Assembly (NCBI GenBank): GCA_002838815.1
Contig: LQGW01000034.1
Location: forward strand, 1 to 64,000
Direction of reading: 5' to 3'
Length of the DNA: 64,000 nt
From: Clostridiaceae bacterium JG1575
Lineage (GTDB): Bacteria > Bacillota > Clostridia > Clostridiales > Clostridiaceae
Below the pieces are notes generated by a model, which searched no databases, was not told where the DNA came from, and was given only the letters and a program-made list of their open reading frames with translations. Position numbers and translations under genes: made by a program. Numbering within the stretch: the first letter of the stretch is position 1; the number at the start of each line of letters is the position of its first letter. Below, one piece after another: positions 29,301 to 37,383 of the stretch.

Positions 29301-29307
29301 TGAATAA
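23323..29307 (+). CDS. giant secreted S8 protease with CWB2 wall anchor, copy B1
   Basis: 1994 residues. The ATG at 23323 follows GGAGGAG and is followed at once by a signal peptide (about 1-29); an in-frame ATG 75 bases upstream has no ribosome site. After the propeptide comes the catalytic domain with Asp217 (NLDSG), His263 (GHGTHTMG) and Ser439 (GTSMSAPHVAG). Then follow a MAM-like domain, a fibronectin-III-like domain, a second MAM-like domain, carboxypeptidase-regulatory-like and jelly-roll-like domains and Ig-like repeats. Three CWB2 repeats run from about 1697 to the end. The order matches copy A1, so the two operons probably arose by duplication. It is predicted to sit on the outer wall. 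Confidence 0.93.
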   Translation: MLKRRLLSALVGMTLLASTVLNPAVLKAAPQPPFQEVEQQGTPSHLEKLDADVLKEIQEKNSLGVIVFLRDQLSPELFKASPKIRSLNQTDPVKARGLYRRDFVEALKRHAQKTQRPILSLAQKEKKAGRIKTLRSYHIINALFVEGTPEAIQSLAKDPSVLRVYKNQTHQMDPLEQKKLERIEEDGEVPWHVKNVQAPEVWNIGLQGQGVVVANLDSGVQWDHPALKENYRGYDPKTGTVSSKGNWLDTLEGSEHPSDGDGHGTHTMGSMVGRGSSDHPAIGVAPGAQWIAAKIFNAKGFTTDEVILGAGEWLLAPDGNPDLAPDIVNNSWGGSAGMNDWFRGVVKSWEAAGIFTVFAAGNQRPMEPSPWPGSITCPANYPESFAVAAVDQKNQLGYFSKLGPSPYNPEMIKPEVSAPGVDVLSSLPGNKYGLMSGTSMSAPHVAGVAALLKSANETITVTQMREALTSKATPLTNRKFPNSPNMGFGYGIVNAFESVKAHFKNMSIIKGQILMPGIDGKEPVITHTPPVTQVFSTDTVHLTARIQDDVSVPEAWIEIREKDVAGIKKVAMVRTKGTLTDGTYEGFLKNEDLKGRILLYRIAAKDFAGNVVYTQEQPIEVTFGFLADAYHTDFGENAPGWTAQGHWKHTKPQNYSAHLGEKVFEIGLPKDLGESDNILRSAPLDLRNKDLRHAVVKFWHQFNLESPKVMGTVWASADFGKTWDLLYSMTRKQSSGWEQVALNLTPYLGSSNPIQLAFQFSHTAPAEKSYWVVDDLSFISKESEAPMPPKNLKATQTIHGVYLNWNPVGAPDLLEYQLRRSSDEQAPMAKWKVIGSTKQPFFNDEKPLDGKSFYKVLAVDMTGNLSEPSEAAGVTVGKVQPIYHEDFEKDNGQFVTGVIETGNYNNNWEWGVATCYPFGNQKLWGTGLEAGYDDNHRGYIQSPEVKLPEKVLPVLSLRQWIMAEINSIGEYIDYGYVQISDNHGLTWRRIGEKFGGDRGVWEDIDIPLQGYAGKSVLFRLVFITDRSEERLGWFVDAVTVAGLPVTTTNLAMTHRPAHGMNHSVEAKQSRQQTLLPMKDLSAKPELKRADRSEKELTSSVPALHGRIIVPETGRSAKARPEDGKYLMYHMVPESGELTLRAEAYGCYPLEKTIQVHADAPIESHFLLKKIPQSKIRGKAYDRYYKNPAVNVTVRFLDDPLTPAATTDEHGFFQMPAVYIGEHTLRLEGDGFEPETRTIQVREGEELVLDVPMPRKVSQETVLQYDQGPAVSGLRMNDKGSGFMTLFKPVRKAHIQSAELFFLNNTSLPQDAKIGVTLYEADSHGRPRERLFDPLVITAKKGEWNRVDLSSFQFTTDQPFFIATVQMGGKSDSPALGIDATIKDLSPYYMHLNGTSFIRMSDQYEKGGLMMRAAVEYFVLAPQITNLKETTYTKEKEVLVAGAVDSNCSVNLYAGDKIYQIETKDKVFQRRVPLLQEVTKIKATCEIQGKETEPSAEKTVIYDPQSPKLLWKTPENGAALPGLAARLTGVLKEKNLESLQVNGQPISLTSDGSFDLKLVMNPGENLMEIVAKDKAGNETREKRTVTAPGTGQESLKVVAPSRDVLLREKETLNVKVQGPRGLKAEAQWIRAFDGSGFEGPKGFELKEGTPGVYEAFWTREASAPKGTYRLRILLKKTDGSLLQTLTDAQVLLADQVSEERIFGATRVETSLAIAQALYKKADTVLLAGATHYPDALCAGPLAYAMKAPLLLSSGERDLPVLQKELTRLSAKKVILLGGEGVHSKPVEERLHKMGYQVERIAGATRYETGLLLADALRALQPKGEVLLISGESFADGLSAGAVAAAKGHTILLSTPKELSKETKERLLRWKPQKVTLVGGEQSLSKNVEETIRQLGLSVERIAGANRYETNQRVMETYMKGAPHLLIATGQRVPDALCSASLAAFHGAALFLTDQKLSKEDSRWLKEQSVHHATFLGGDLSVPKALRSRILSLLNE

Positions 29308-29324
29308 TGAGAAGGAGAAACAAT

Positions 29325-32300
29325 ATGAAACATCATCCGATTCCTCGGTTGCTTTCCCTGTTCTTCGCTGTAGTTTTCCTCATTTCGCTGGTTCCCGGGA
29401 CGGCTTTTGCCGCCCCGGCGACCCCCCTTTTTCATGGGACGGTCCCCCATCCGGTTCAAAAAATGAACGATCCGGACCTCTTAAACGCATTGAAAGCAGA
29501 TCAAGAGGTTGAAGTGCTGCTGACCCTCCAGGACCAATTGGATACGGCGTCTTTTGAAAAGAAAGCTCAGGCCAATACCCTTTCTTCCCCTCGAGTGGCG
29601 CTTCGCTCGTTGATTCATTCCGAATTGATGCGCCACAGTGCGAAGACGCAGGCGCCCATTTTGGATCTTCTACAAAACGAGAAGACCAAGGGCGAAGTCT
29701 CTGAGGTGACCTCCTATCACATCGTCAATGCCATCTTTGTCAAGGCGAAGCCTCACGTCATTGAGGAGCTGGCGCGACGGACCGACGTTCGCTTTATTTA
29801 TCCCAATAGAACCTTGACGTTAGACCTTCCCGTGAAGACCCCGGAGAGCCCCTTGGAAACGGATGAGGTCGAATGGAACCTTAAAAAAGCAGAAATCGAA
29901 GCGGTTTGGGCCCAAGGGTTCAAGGGAGAAGGCGTTGTCGTAGCCAATATGGATTCCGGGGTCCAATGGGATCACCCGGCGTTAAAGGAAAAATGGCGTG
30001 GATTTGATAAAACAACCGGAGTGATTCATAGTCCTGGCAACTGGTTCGATCCTTCAGAAGGGTCCAATCTCCCAAGCGATGGGAATGGCCATGGCACACA
30101 CGTCATGGGCACCATGGTAGGATCGACCTCCGATGGAAAGAAAAACATTGGCGCCGCTCCAGAAGCAAAATGGATTGCGACTAAAATCTTCGATCGCGCG
30201 GGCCGGACCAGCAGCCGCACGATCTTGGAGGGCGCTCAGTGGATTTTAGCCCCCAACGGCGTTCCGGCAATGGCCCCAGACGTCGTGAATAACTCCTGGG
30301 GCGGCTTGGACGGAATCGATGATTGGTTCCGTGAGGCAGTGATCAATTGGCGCAACGCTAAAATATTCCCGGTCTTTGCTGCGGGCAACCAAAGGCAAGG
30401 GGAGCCGGCGCCTTGGCCGGGGTCGATCTGTGTCCCCTCCAATTACCCCGAAAGCTTCGCCGTGGGGGCCTTGGATTTTCGGGACGCGTTGGCGCCTTAC
30501 TCGAAACTAGGGCCTTCGGCCTACGATCCGAATCTTGTGAAACCAGAGGTCAGTGCTCCAGGCTCAGGGGTGTTCTCCTCCATCCCCGGCGGGGGCTATG
30601 GAAAAAACTCAGGCACCTCCATGGCCTCTCCGCTGGTTTCTGGTGTGGCGGCACTTATGGTTTGTGCCAATCCCGCGGTTACCGTGAATGAAATTTCCAG
30701 TGCCCTTTGTGAAGGCGCACGTCCCCTTACCGACGAACGATATCCCAAATCCCCCAACATGGGTTATGGGTACGGGTGCGTGAACGCAAAAAAATCAGTG
30801 GAATTGGTTCAAAAGGGAACTGCGACAATCAAAGGACAGATTACCCGTCCGGGAGAAGATCACGAACCCCCGAAGGTCCTTTTTAACCCCGAGACGACGT
30901 CCCTTTATTTAGGAAATCCCTATCAAGTACTGGTTACGGCATCGGATGATTCATCTTTGGTTGAAGTCACAGCCCTAATCCAAAACGAAGGGGACGACAC
31001 GTGGCAAGAATTCCCGATGAATAAGGTTAAGGGGTCTTGGAGTGCTGGAGATTTTCTTGGCATCATCCCGCCTGAAGTGATGAAGGTTCCGGCGTTTCAG
31101 CTGAAGGTACGAGTGAAGGATTTTGCGGACAACAAGGTGGAGTCAAAGGTTCATACCATCAAGGTTGAATTCGGATATTCCATCGATCAAGTGCAAAACG
31201 ACTTCGAAACCCAAATTAACGATTGGAGTCTTGAGGGGTCCTGGGCATGGGGGGTTCCAGATCCTAAAACAAAACCCCAGGCCTACAGTGGCCAAAAATG
31301 CATGGCGGTTGCATTGACGGGGAATTATTCCGACGCAAACGTCAGTACGCTCATTTCTCCGCCGATTGATCTTCGCAATACGAAAGACTTTAAGAACCTA
31401 AGCGTTCGTTTCTTCCAATGGGTTCAGTTTAATGACATCACAGATCAAGCGGATGTGTACATTACGAAAGACTTTGGCAAAACATGGGAAAAGCTTGCAA
31501 CCTACTCCGCCTACGCTCCGGAATGGCGAGAGGCCGTATTGGATCTTTCAAAGTATAAGGGCTGTCCCACGCCGGTGCGCTTTGGGTTCGAGTTTCACTC
31601 CAATGGTGCTGGGAATGAACGCGGATGGTTTATCGATAACTTCCGCTTGGTGGGCAACGATACCGAAGCGCCCGGGGCTCCTAAAGAGGTCTTGCACAAG
31701 CAAAGTGCCGTCGGAACGAGACTGGCCTGGACGCCGCCAGAGGATGGAGATATTCTCCATTTCGTGGTGCTTCGCTCCAAGAGCTTTGAGGGAGGGTATG
31801 AAACAATCGCTTCGCCGATATTCCCTTATTATTTAGATAGTGAGCCCTTGGAGCCGGGGGTGGAGTATTTTTATAAAATCCAAGCCGTGGACACGGCAGG
31901 GAACAAAGGGCCACAAAGTCAAGCGGTTTCAATCCGTAGCCTTCACAGCACAGTGCTTTTCCGCAGTGACTTTGAGGCCGATAATGGGGGCTTAACACTC
32001 GATAAGGATACGGATCGCCCCTTCTATGAAAATTCCTGGGAATGGGGGAAACCGGAAAACAATCCAAATTTGGATGCGGGCTTCCTAGGGCCTGAGCGAG
32101 CAGCATCTGGTGAAAAACTTTGGGGAACCCAGCTCAAAAAGCCCTATCTTGGCTGGGATCGCGGTTGGATTGAACTGCCCTCCATGACGATTCCAAAGGA
32201 TGCCAGCGCAGAGCTTGGCTTTATGTCGTGGATCAATTCAGAGCCACGGTCGGACTGGGGTCGGGTCGATATCTCCATTGACAATGGCGAAAATTGGAAT

Positions 32301-35300
32301 CCCCTCACCGAGAAGTTTGAAGGGCTGGATCGGACTTGGCGGATGCGGGTCGTTGATTTGACTCCATTTGCGGGGTATACCATTAAACTTCGCTTCTACT
32401 TTTTCTCGGACTTCGGCATCAGCTTGGGGGGATGGTTTGTCGATGACATTACCGTTCGCTGGGTCCCAAAATCTGATCTTGCAAGTCTCGCTGAAACTCC
32501 GTGGAGGTCCAAGGACACCCCCAAATCACCCTTGTTGGCGCCGACAAAAAAACAGGGCAAAACCCCAGAAAAAATGACGGGCCAAAAGCTCCGAGGAAAT
32601 CCCATCAACGAATCCCCCGCCCAAGCCCCTTCGGGACGTTCAAAAAAGGGAATTCCGGCGATTCATGGGGCCGTGCGGGTATTGGAGACGGGACGCACCA
32701 CCCCAGCCCAAGAACGGGATGGATCCTTTAGCTTGCGTCACCCCGCTTCAGGCGATGGCAAACCCTACACCCTGGAAGCTACGGCGTATGGGTGCTTCCC
32801 GAAACAAGAAAAAGTTCTCTTAAAGCCGGATGAGGTGTTTATTCAGGATTTTTATCTGGACTATAAAGGCTCCGCCCCCCTCTTTGGAAAAGTGGTTTCA
32901 AAAGAAGGAAAGCCCATAGAAGGGGCCACCGTCCTTTTGGTGGAGGATGGATACCTGAAGCCTCAAAAGTCCAATGCCCAAGGGGAATTCAAATTCTCCA
33001 GCGTTTATGAAGGAGAATACACCCTCTACACCATTGCCTTTGGCTACGACCCCAGTGAACTCAAGGTCACGGTAAAGCCCAATGAGGAATCTAAAGTGAA
33101 CCTGGTTCTCAATCGCTTTGCCGGCTATGATGCAGAGATTGCCTACGATAAGGGAGTAGCTAACAATGCGTTAGCCACTCCAGGGATGGGCAGTGGATGT
33201 TACGTTAAATTCACCCCGGCTCGCTTTGGAACCCTTACGCATGCCAACCTATACTTCTTTAATGAGACGTTCCCCAAACCGGGAGGGAATCGAGTGGCCG
33301 TTGCCGTCTATCGCGCCGACGCCAATGGAATGCCCGGGGAATTGGTGGGCACCCCCAAGGAAATCAAGGTGGTGCGTGGCGATTGGAACCGCGTTGATTT
33401 AAAGGAATATCGCCTGGCGACTAAAGAAGAGTTCTTCATTGGCACCTGGCAGTTGATCGAAGACCCGGAAAAAAATCCAGCCATAGGCATTGACACTCAA
33501 AACAAGCAGCCTGGGCGCTCATACATTAAAGTCGGCGATTCTTTTGAACCCTTGGCCAAAAAGCTTCCCAACGGTGGATTTATGATCCGGGCGATTATGG
33601 AGTATGGAGCTGCCATTCCAGTAATTACCACGCCGCAGCAACAGATCAGCTACCAGGCTCAAAAGGAGCTTATGGTCCGCGGAACCACCAATGAAGATCT
33701 CCCCGTCCTAGTTTACGTCAATGGAGAAAAAACCAAGACCCAGGCGAAGGATCAGGTCTTTGAAGCGTCAGTAACCTTAAAAGATGAAGTCTCCACCCTT
33801 GAGGCGGCGATCCTAACGAACGGCAGAGAAACCGAACACTCCCAACCGGTGAAGGTCATCTGGGATCAAAAGGCTCCAATCATCGCCTTGAGCGAACCGC
33901 AAGAAGGGCAAACGGTGGCCCAAGAGGTCATTACGCTAACCGGACGAATCGAGGAAAAATACCTCGAGTCCTTCATGGTGGGTACAGAGACGGTCTCTGT
34001 GGGCGCTGACGGAAGCTTCCGTCACGCGATTGCCCTTTATGAAGGGAAAAATACACTTCATTTGAGGGCAAGGGATCGAGCCGGCAACGAAACCACGATT
34101 GAACGGATCGTCCACTACCATCAAGAAGGAACCCACACCCTAGAGGCCTTTCCCAAGACGGATTTATGGACAGGGCCCAACGAGCGCATCACCTTGCGTG
34201 TGATTTCGAATCTTCAAGGGGCCAGTGCCCGTTTTGAGATGCTGCACTCCCTGAATGTGTCTTCTGCGGGCTCCTTGGCCACGCTGATGAAAGAAGTTCG
34301 CCCGGGCGTCTATGAAGGCGAATGGGTGATTCCCGCACAGATTCCAAAGAACGGGTTAACCGTTTATTATACCTTGCAAAAAGGAGAGCAAGTGCTGCAC
34401 GCCACCGCCAAAGGGCGCATCCTCAATAGCTCCTTTAGTCTTGGGAGAATCTGCGGCGCCACACGCTATGAGACCGCAGCCAAGAGCTCGCAGGCGTGCT
34501 ATGCCAAAGCCTCTGAAGCAGTCCTTGTCAATGGAGGGGCCCCCTTCGACGGCCTTTGCGCAACGCCATTGGCTCATGCCTTGAAGGCGCCTTTGCTCTT
34601 CACTCAAAGAGATGCTTTAACCCAAAGCACGAAGGAGGAACTCAGGCGCTTAGGCGTTCAACGAGTGAGCTTGATCGGTGGAGAACAAAGTCTTTCGCAA
34701 CGGCTGGAGAAGGAACTTCAAGCGATGAAGATTCAGGTTGTTCGCATCAGCGGGACCACACGGTATCAAACAGCTGTGGCGGTGGGCGTTGCGCTTCGCA
34801 AGCTGACCAATACCACCAAGGTCTTCCTCGTTTCAGGGACTGAATTTGCCGATGCCTTGTCTTCTAGTGCCATCGCGGCGCAAAAGGGAATGCCCATTTT
34901 GCTGACGAAGCCTTCGCATCTTAGTGAGGCCTCCAAGAACGCACTGAAAGAATGGAAGAGTAAGGAAGTCATCACTTTGGGCGGCCCGCTTGTGATCTCA
35001 AAGAAGGTTCAAGAAGAATTAAAAGCTTTGGGTCTATTGACTCAAGGATTTGCCGGCGTCAATCGCTACGATACCAACGCTCAGCTTTTAAAGGCCTACG
35101 CCCCGAAAGGAAGCCCGCTCCTCTTTGCCCAAGGCCGGGAATTCTCAGACGGATTAGTTGGCGGATGCATGGCGGCTCATCTGGGCGGACACCTAGGGTT
35201 GACGCCAAAAGACAGGTTGGATGAATCGATTAAACCCCGCCTCAAGGCCATTGCGCCTCAAAAAATCGTCCTGATGGGGGGCCGCTTATCCATCGCCCCT

Positions 35301-35336
35301 CGTGTTGAACGAGAATTGAGGGATCTATTGCACTAA
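29325..35336 (+). CDS. giant secreted S8 protease with CWB2 wall anchor, copy B2
   Basis: 2003 residues, starting 17 nt after copy B1. The ATG at 29325 follows AAGGAG with a 7-nt gap; an earlier ATG at 29307 overlaps the upstream stop and lies before the ribosome site. It has a signal peptide (about 1-30) and a triad of Asp210 (NMDSG), His256 (GHGTHVMG) and Ser432. The segment after the serine reads SGTSMASPLVSG, where the other copies have PHVAG. Downstream domains follow the B1 plan (MAM, fibronectin-III, MAM, carboxypeptidase-regulatory-like, Ig-like), with a charged low-complexity linker before the regulatory-like domain. Three CWB2 repeats run from about 1706 to the end. Confidence 0.93.
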   Translation: MKHHPIPRLLSLFFAVVFLISLVPGTAFAAPATPLFHGTVPHPVQKMNDPDLLNALKADQEVEVLLTLQDQLDTASFEKKAQANTLSSPRVALRSLIHSELMRHSAKTQAPILDLLQNEKTKGEVSEVTSYHIVNAIFVKAKPHVIEELARRTDVRFIYPNRTLTLDLPVKTPESPLETDEVEWNLKKAEIEAVWAQGFKGEGVVVANMDSGVQWDHPALKEKWRGFDKTTGVIHSPGNWFDPSEGSNLPSDGNGHGTHVMGTMVGSTSDGKKNIGAAPEAKWIATKIFDRAGRTSSRTILEGAQWILAPNGVPAMAPDVVNNSWGGLDGIDDWFREAVINWRNAKIFPVFAAGNQRQGEPAPWPGSICVPSNYPESFAVGALDFRDALAPYSKLGPSAYDPNLVKPEVSAPGSGVFSSIPGGGYGKNSGTSMASPLVSGVAALMVCANPAVTVNEISSALCEGARPLTDERYPKSPNMGYGYGCVNAKKSVELVQKGTATIKGQITRPGEDHEPPKVLFNPETTSLYLGNPYQVLVTASDDSSLVEVTALIQNEGDDTWQEFPMNKVKGSWSAGDFLGIIPPEVMKVPAFQLKVRVKDFADNKVESKVHTIKVEFGYSIDQVQNDFETQINDWSLEGSWAWGVPDPKTKPQAYSGQKCMAVALTGNYSDANVSTLISPPIDLRNTKDFKNLSVRFFQWVQFNDITDQADVYITKDFGKTWEKLATYSAYAPEWREAVLDLSKYKGCPTPVRFGFEFHSNGAGNERGWFIDNFRLVGNDTEAPGAPKEVLHKQSAVGTRLAWTPPEDGDILHFVVLRSKSFEGGYETIASPIFPYYLDSEPLEPGVEYFYKIQAVDTAGNKGPQSQAVSIRSLHSTVLFRSDFEADNGGLTLDKDTDRPFYENSWEWGKPENNPNLDAGFLGPERAASGEKLWGTQLKKPYLGWDRGWIELPSMTIPKDASAELGFMSWINSEPRSDWGRVDISIDNGENWNPLTEKFEGLDRTWRMRVVDLTPFAGYTIKLRFYFFSDFGISLGGWFVDDITVRWVPKSDLASLAETPWRSKDTPKSPLLAPTKKQGKTPEKMTGQKLRGNPINESPAQAPSGRSKKGIPAIHGAVRVLETGRTTPAQERDGSFSLRHPASGDGKPYTLEATAYGCFPKQEKVLLKPDEVFIQDFYLDYKGSAPLFGKVVSKEGKPIEGATVLLVEDGYLKPQKSNAQGEFKFSSVYEGEYTLYTIAFGYDPSELKVTVKPNEESKVNLVLNRFAGYDAEIAYDKGVANNALATPGMGSGCYVKFTPARFGTLTHANLYFFNETFPKPGGNRVAVAVYRADANGMPGELVGTPKEIKVVRGDWNRVDLKEYRLATKEEFFIGTWQLIEDPEKNPAIGIDTQNKQPGRSYIKVGDSFEPLAKKLPNGGFMIRAIMEYGAAIPVITTPQQQISYQAQKELMVRGTTNEDLPVLVYVNGEKTKTQAKDQVFEASVTLKDEVSTLEAAILTNGRETEHSQPVKVIWDQKAPIIALSEPQEGQTVAQEVITLTGRIEEKYLESFMVGTETVSVGADGSFRHAIALYEGKNTLHLRARDRAGNETTIERIVHYHQEGTHTLEAFPKTDLWTGPNERITLRVISNLQGASARFEMLHSLNVSSAGSLATLMKEVRPGVYEGEWVIPAQIPKNGLTVYYTLQKGEQVLHATAKGRILNSSFSLGRICGATRYETAAKSSQACYAKASEAVLVNGGAPFDGLCATPLAHALKAPLLFTQRDALTQSTKEELRRLGVQRVSLIGGEQSLSQRLEKELQAMKIQVVRISGTTRYQTAVAVGVALRKLTNTTKVFLVSGTEFADALSSSAIAAQKGMPILLTKPSHLSEASKNALKEWKSKEVITLGGPLVISKKVQEELKALGLLTQGFAGVNRYDTNAQLLKAYAPKGSPLLFAQGREFSDGLVGGCMAAHLGGHLGLTPKDRLDESIKPRLKAIAPQKIVLMGGRLSIAPRVERELRDLLH

Positions 35337-35376
35337 CGAGCAATCCCTCGCTTGAAGGACCCCGAGTGTATCAAAA

Positions 35377-35426
35377 GAACCCGAAGGATTTTGGAGCGCT
35401 GCGTCGCTCTAAAATCCCTTGGGTTC
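35377..35426 (+). repeat. 22-bp near-perfect hairpin after protease operon B
   Basis: 35377-35398 pairs with 35405-35426 around a CTGCGT loop, with only a few wobbles or mismatches. No T-run follows. It could protect the 3' end of the protease message or act as an atypical terminator. A second, weaker hairpin (GCATC...GATGC) follows to about 35455. Confidence 0.65.
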
Positions 35427-35499
35427 AAGCATCCTGAGCCTCAGCGGCTGATGCAATGGCAGATAAAGGGAGGAATCTGTCCCTTGAAAGGAAATTGCC

Positions 35500-36597
35500 A
35501 TGAATATTCAAATATACCCCCAACAAAGCCGGGTGGTCGAATTTTGTGCCTTGCCTGTACTAATGGGCTATGATCGTGAGGGGGTGCCCTTTGGAACGCT
35601 CGTTCGTTCGTTACTCCCCCAAAGCTCCCAAGATCGCTGGCGCATCATTTCTGAGGAGCTTCGCCCTTATGAGAAAGACTTTGAAGAATTTCGCTTGGCC
35701 GGTATGAATTACTATTTTCGACTTTGCTTTCGGCTGTTGCCCCAGACGTTCTATGACGAGGGGTCGTACCTCGAGGTGCTCTCTGAGCTAAGTCATGAAG
35801 ACCTCCATGATTATTTGGAATGGTTTTTGGATGAAGAGCTGGACATTCATCTCCCCGAATTTATGAGCGCGGAGGAATCCATCCGGGAAACCCTGGACCT
35901 CATCCGAGGCATCGCGTTGGATGCTGCCGACAAATGGAAAATCCTCACGCTATTGGATCATCCATTAGCGCATCGAGACCGGTATGTGGCCTTCATGCGA
36001 TCGATTCTGCCGATTTTCCAAAAACACTACCAAACGGTCGCCTACGCACTGCCCCCCTTCGCCAACGCGTTCCGGGCGGGGCTTGAGGGAAAGGAGCCCA
36101 TGCTCTTGGAGCCCATTTTTGAAGAATTCCTCGCCAAAGAAGCCGTGGCCACCTATACCCAGGCAAGAAAATGGAATATTTTCTTTTTGGTTCTTCTCGA
36201 CCACAGCTTTTTTTTCCATCGGGCAGAGGAACCGGCCCTGCTCTTGGGCGTCGGCGTCCTAGATTATCTGGAACGGCTGAGAAAATATCAGGTGGAGAAC
36301 AAAGAAGACCGCATCACGGTCTTTAAGAACCTTTCGGACAGAACACGCTACGAGGTGCTCAGCCTCATCGCCCAGGGAGAATCCTCCACCAAGGTGTTGG
36401 CTGAGCGCACAGGCGTCACCAGCGCGGGCATTTCCTACCATTTGAAGCAGCTGATGAACGATCGCCTCATTGTCATGGATGGCAGACAACACAAAAAGGG
36501 CTACCGCATCAACGAGGCCCGGTTGCAGGAGGTTTTCAATGGGTTGATGCAGGATTTACACCTAAAACATCCCGGGGAGGAAAACGGGACGTATTAG
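35500..36597 (+). CDS. ArsR-like winged-helix transcription regulator with large N-terminal domain
   Basis: A 365-residue cytoplasmic protein. Its C-terminal part (about 265-345) is a winged helix-turn-helix of the ArsR/HTH_20 group, with LSDRTRYEVLSLIAQ, the recognition segment GVTSAGISYHLKQL and a wing at GRQHKKGYRI. The first 260 residues are acidic, probably helical and of no family I recognise; they may sense a ligand or mediate dimer formation. The ATG follows AAAGGAAA. It lies between protease operon B and the PrcB-like gene, so either could be its target (inference from position). Confidence 0.75.
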   Translation: MNIQIYPQQSRVVEFCALPVLMGYDREGVPFGTLVRSLLPQSSQDRWRIISEELRPYEKDFEEFRLAGMNYYFRLCFRLLPQTFYDEGSYLEVLSELSHEDLHDYLEWFLDEELDIHLPEFMSAEESIRETLDLIRGIALDAADKWKILTLLDHPLAHRDRYVAFMRSILPIFQKHYQTVAYALPPFANAFRAGLEGKEPMLLEPIFEEFLAKEAVATYTQARKWNIFFLVLLDHSFFFHRAEEPALLLGVGVLDYLERLRKYQVENKEDRITVFKNLSDRTRYEVLSLIAQGESSTKVLAERTGVTSAGISYHLKQLMNDRLIVMDGRQHKKGYRINEARLQEVFNGLMQDLHLKHPGEENGTY

Positions 36598-36650
36598 AAC
36601 CAAAGACAAGCAATTCCCGACGATTTCCGGTTCCGCAATAAACCCCCACA

Positions 36651-36659
36651 TGCTATGAT
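36651..36659 (+). promoter_or_regulatory. extended -10 promoter of the PrcB-like gene
   Basis: TGCTATGAT is a perfect extended -10. A weak TTCCGC lies 17 bp upstream of the TATGAT hexamer. It shows that the ATG at 36655 is not the start of the following gene. Confidence 0.55.
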
Positions 36660-36684
36660 GATCAAAAGAGACAAGGAGTGCATC

Positions 36685-37059
36685 ATGAACGGTAAAGTCA
36701 TCCAAGAGTATAGTCAAGAGATTCTGCAGGCGATGGACGGGTACAAAAGCGGCCGCGGCACGCACTACTTTAAGGACCTCGGGATTTTTGCGGTCTTTAT
36801 GGGGGAGCGCTCCACCGGCGGATACAGCCTTGAACTGGCGGGGGTGGCGGCCGACCACGAGGGGGCGGTGATCTGTGTGCAGGAAGATATCCCTGGGCCG
36901 GACGCCATCGTTACTCAAGCCTTTACCTATCCTATGCTTCTTTTGGAATGGACGGGGGAGCCCCCGGTGAGAGTATGCACAAAGGAAGGGGAACTATTCC
37001 AAGAGAATCCAGGCGGCGCTCCTCGCGTGGATTTCCCCGGGGGATTTTTCGAGCGCTGA
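36685..37059 (+). CDS. PrcB_C-domain protein
   Basis: A 124-residue protein whose residues about 20-110 fit the PrcB_C domain: GIFAVFMGERSTGGYSLEL and the spaced PGPDAIVTQAFTYP segment. The domain is named after PrcB of Treponema denticola, a partner needed for the subtilisin-like dentilisin complex. Many Firmicutes carry the same domain without a known role. No signal peptide or membrane segment is seen, so this protein should stay in the cytoplasm, unlike the proteases. The ATG at 36685 is set by AAGGAG. It has its own promoter and terminator. A link to the five S8 proteases is suggestive only. Confidence 0.7.
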   Translation: MNGKVIQEYSQEILQAMDGYKSGRGTHYFKDLGIFAVFMGERSTGGYSLELAGVAADHEGAVICVQEDIPGPDAIVTQAFTYPMLLLEWTGEPPVRVCTKEGELFQENPGGAPRVDFPGGFFER

Positions 37060-37077
37060 GCAATTCAAAAAAAAAGA

Positions 37078-37124
37078 ACGCAAGGCTTCCTCCGCGGATC
37101 ATGGCAAGGGGCCTTGTGTTTTTT
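37078..37124 (+). terminator. terminator of the PrcB-like gene
   Basis: ACGCAAGGC (37078-37086) pairs with GCCTTGTGT (37111-37119) and is followed by a T-run to 37124. It lies between two convergent genes. Confidence 0.75.
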
Positions 37125-37143
37125 CGTGTTCCTTATTTGGAGG

Positions 37144-37383
37144 CTAAATATCTACGCCATAGCCGCGAAGAATTTTCATTCCATTTTGATAAGAGCCAAA
37201 GCCTAAGATGTCTTCGGAATCAAAAAGCACATCAAAATGATCTTCCAATTCGGAGATCAACTGTAGATGCGCCATGGAGTCCCAGTTGTCATGGTCTGCA
37301 AAGGTATAGTCGGATTCGAAGTCTTTATCTTCGAGCATAAAAAGCGAGCGAAAAATGCGTTCATAGATTGCTTGATTGTTCAT
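37144..37383 (-). CDS. stand-alone acyl carrier protein
   Basis: A 79-residue acidic acyl carrier protein. The phosphopantetheine site is in DNWDSMAHLQLISELEDHF, the DS(M/L) pattern of the family, so Ser in DSM should carry the prosthetic arm. The ATG at 37383 follows AAGGAG; a longer frame reading through the leader is not supported. No fatty-acid or polyketide genes are nearby. The likely partner is the AMP-forming ligase at 45497-46903, because this gene and that operon have almost the same promoter (TTGCAA or TTGCGA, 17 bp, TAGAAT). It would hold an acyl or aminoacyl group destined for a surface sugar (inference). Confidence 0.85.
   Translation of the reverse strand: MNNQAIYERIFRSLFMLEDKDFESDYTFADHDNWDSMAHLQLISELEDHFDVLFDSEDILGFGSYQNGMKILRGYGVDI

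Noticed and set aside
35352-35573. 73-codon frame before the regulator gene
   Set aside because: It runs through the long hairpin and overlaps the regulator start; no ribosome site.
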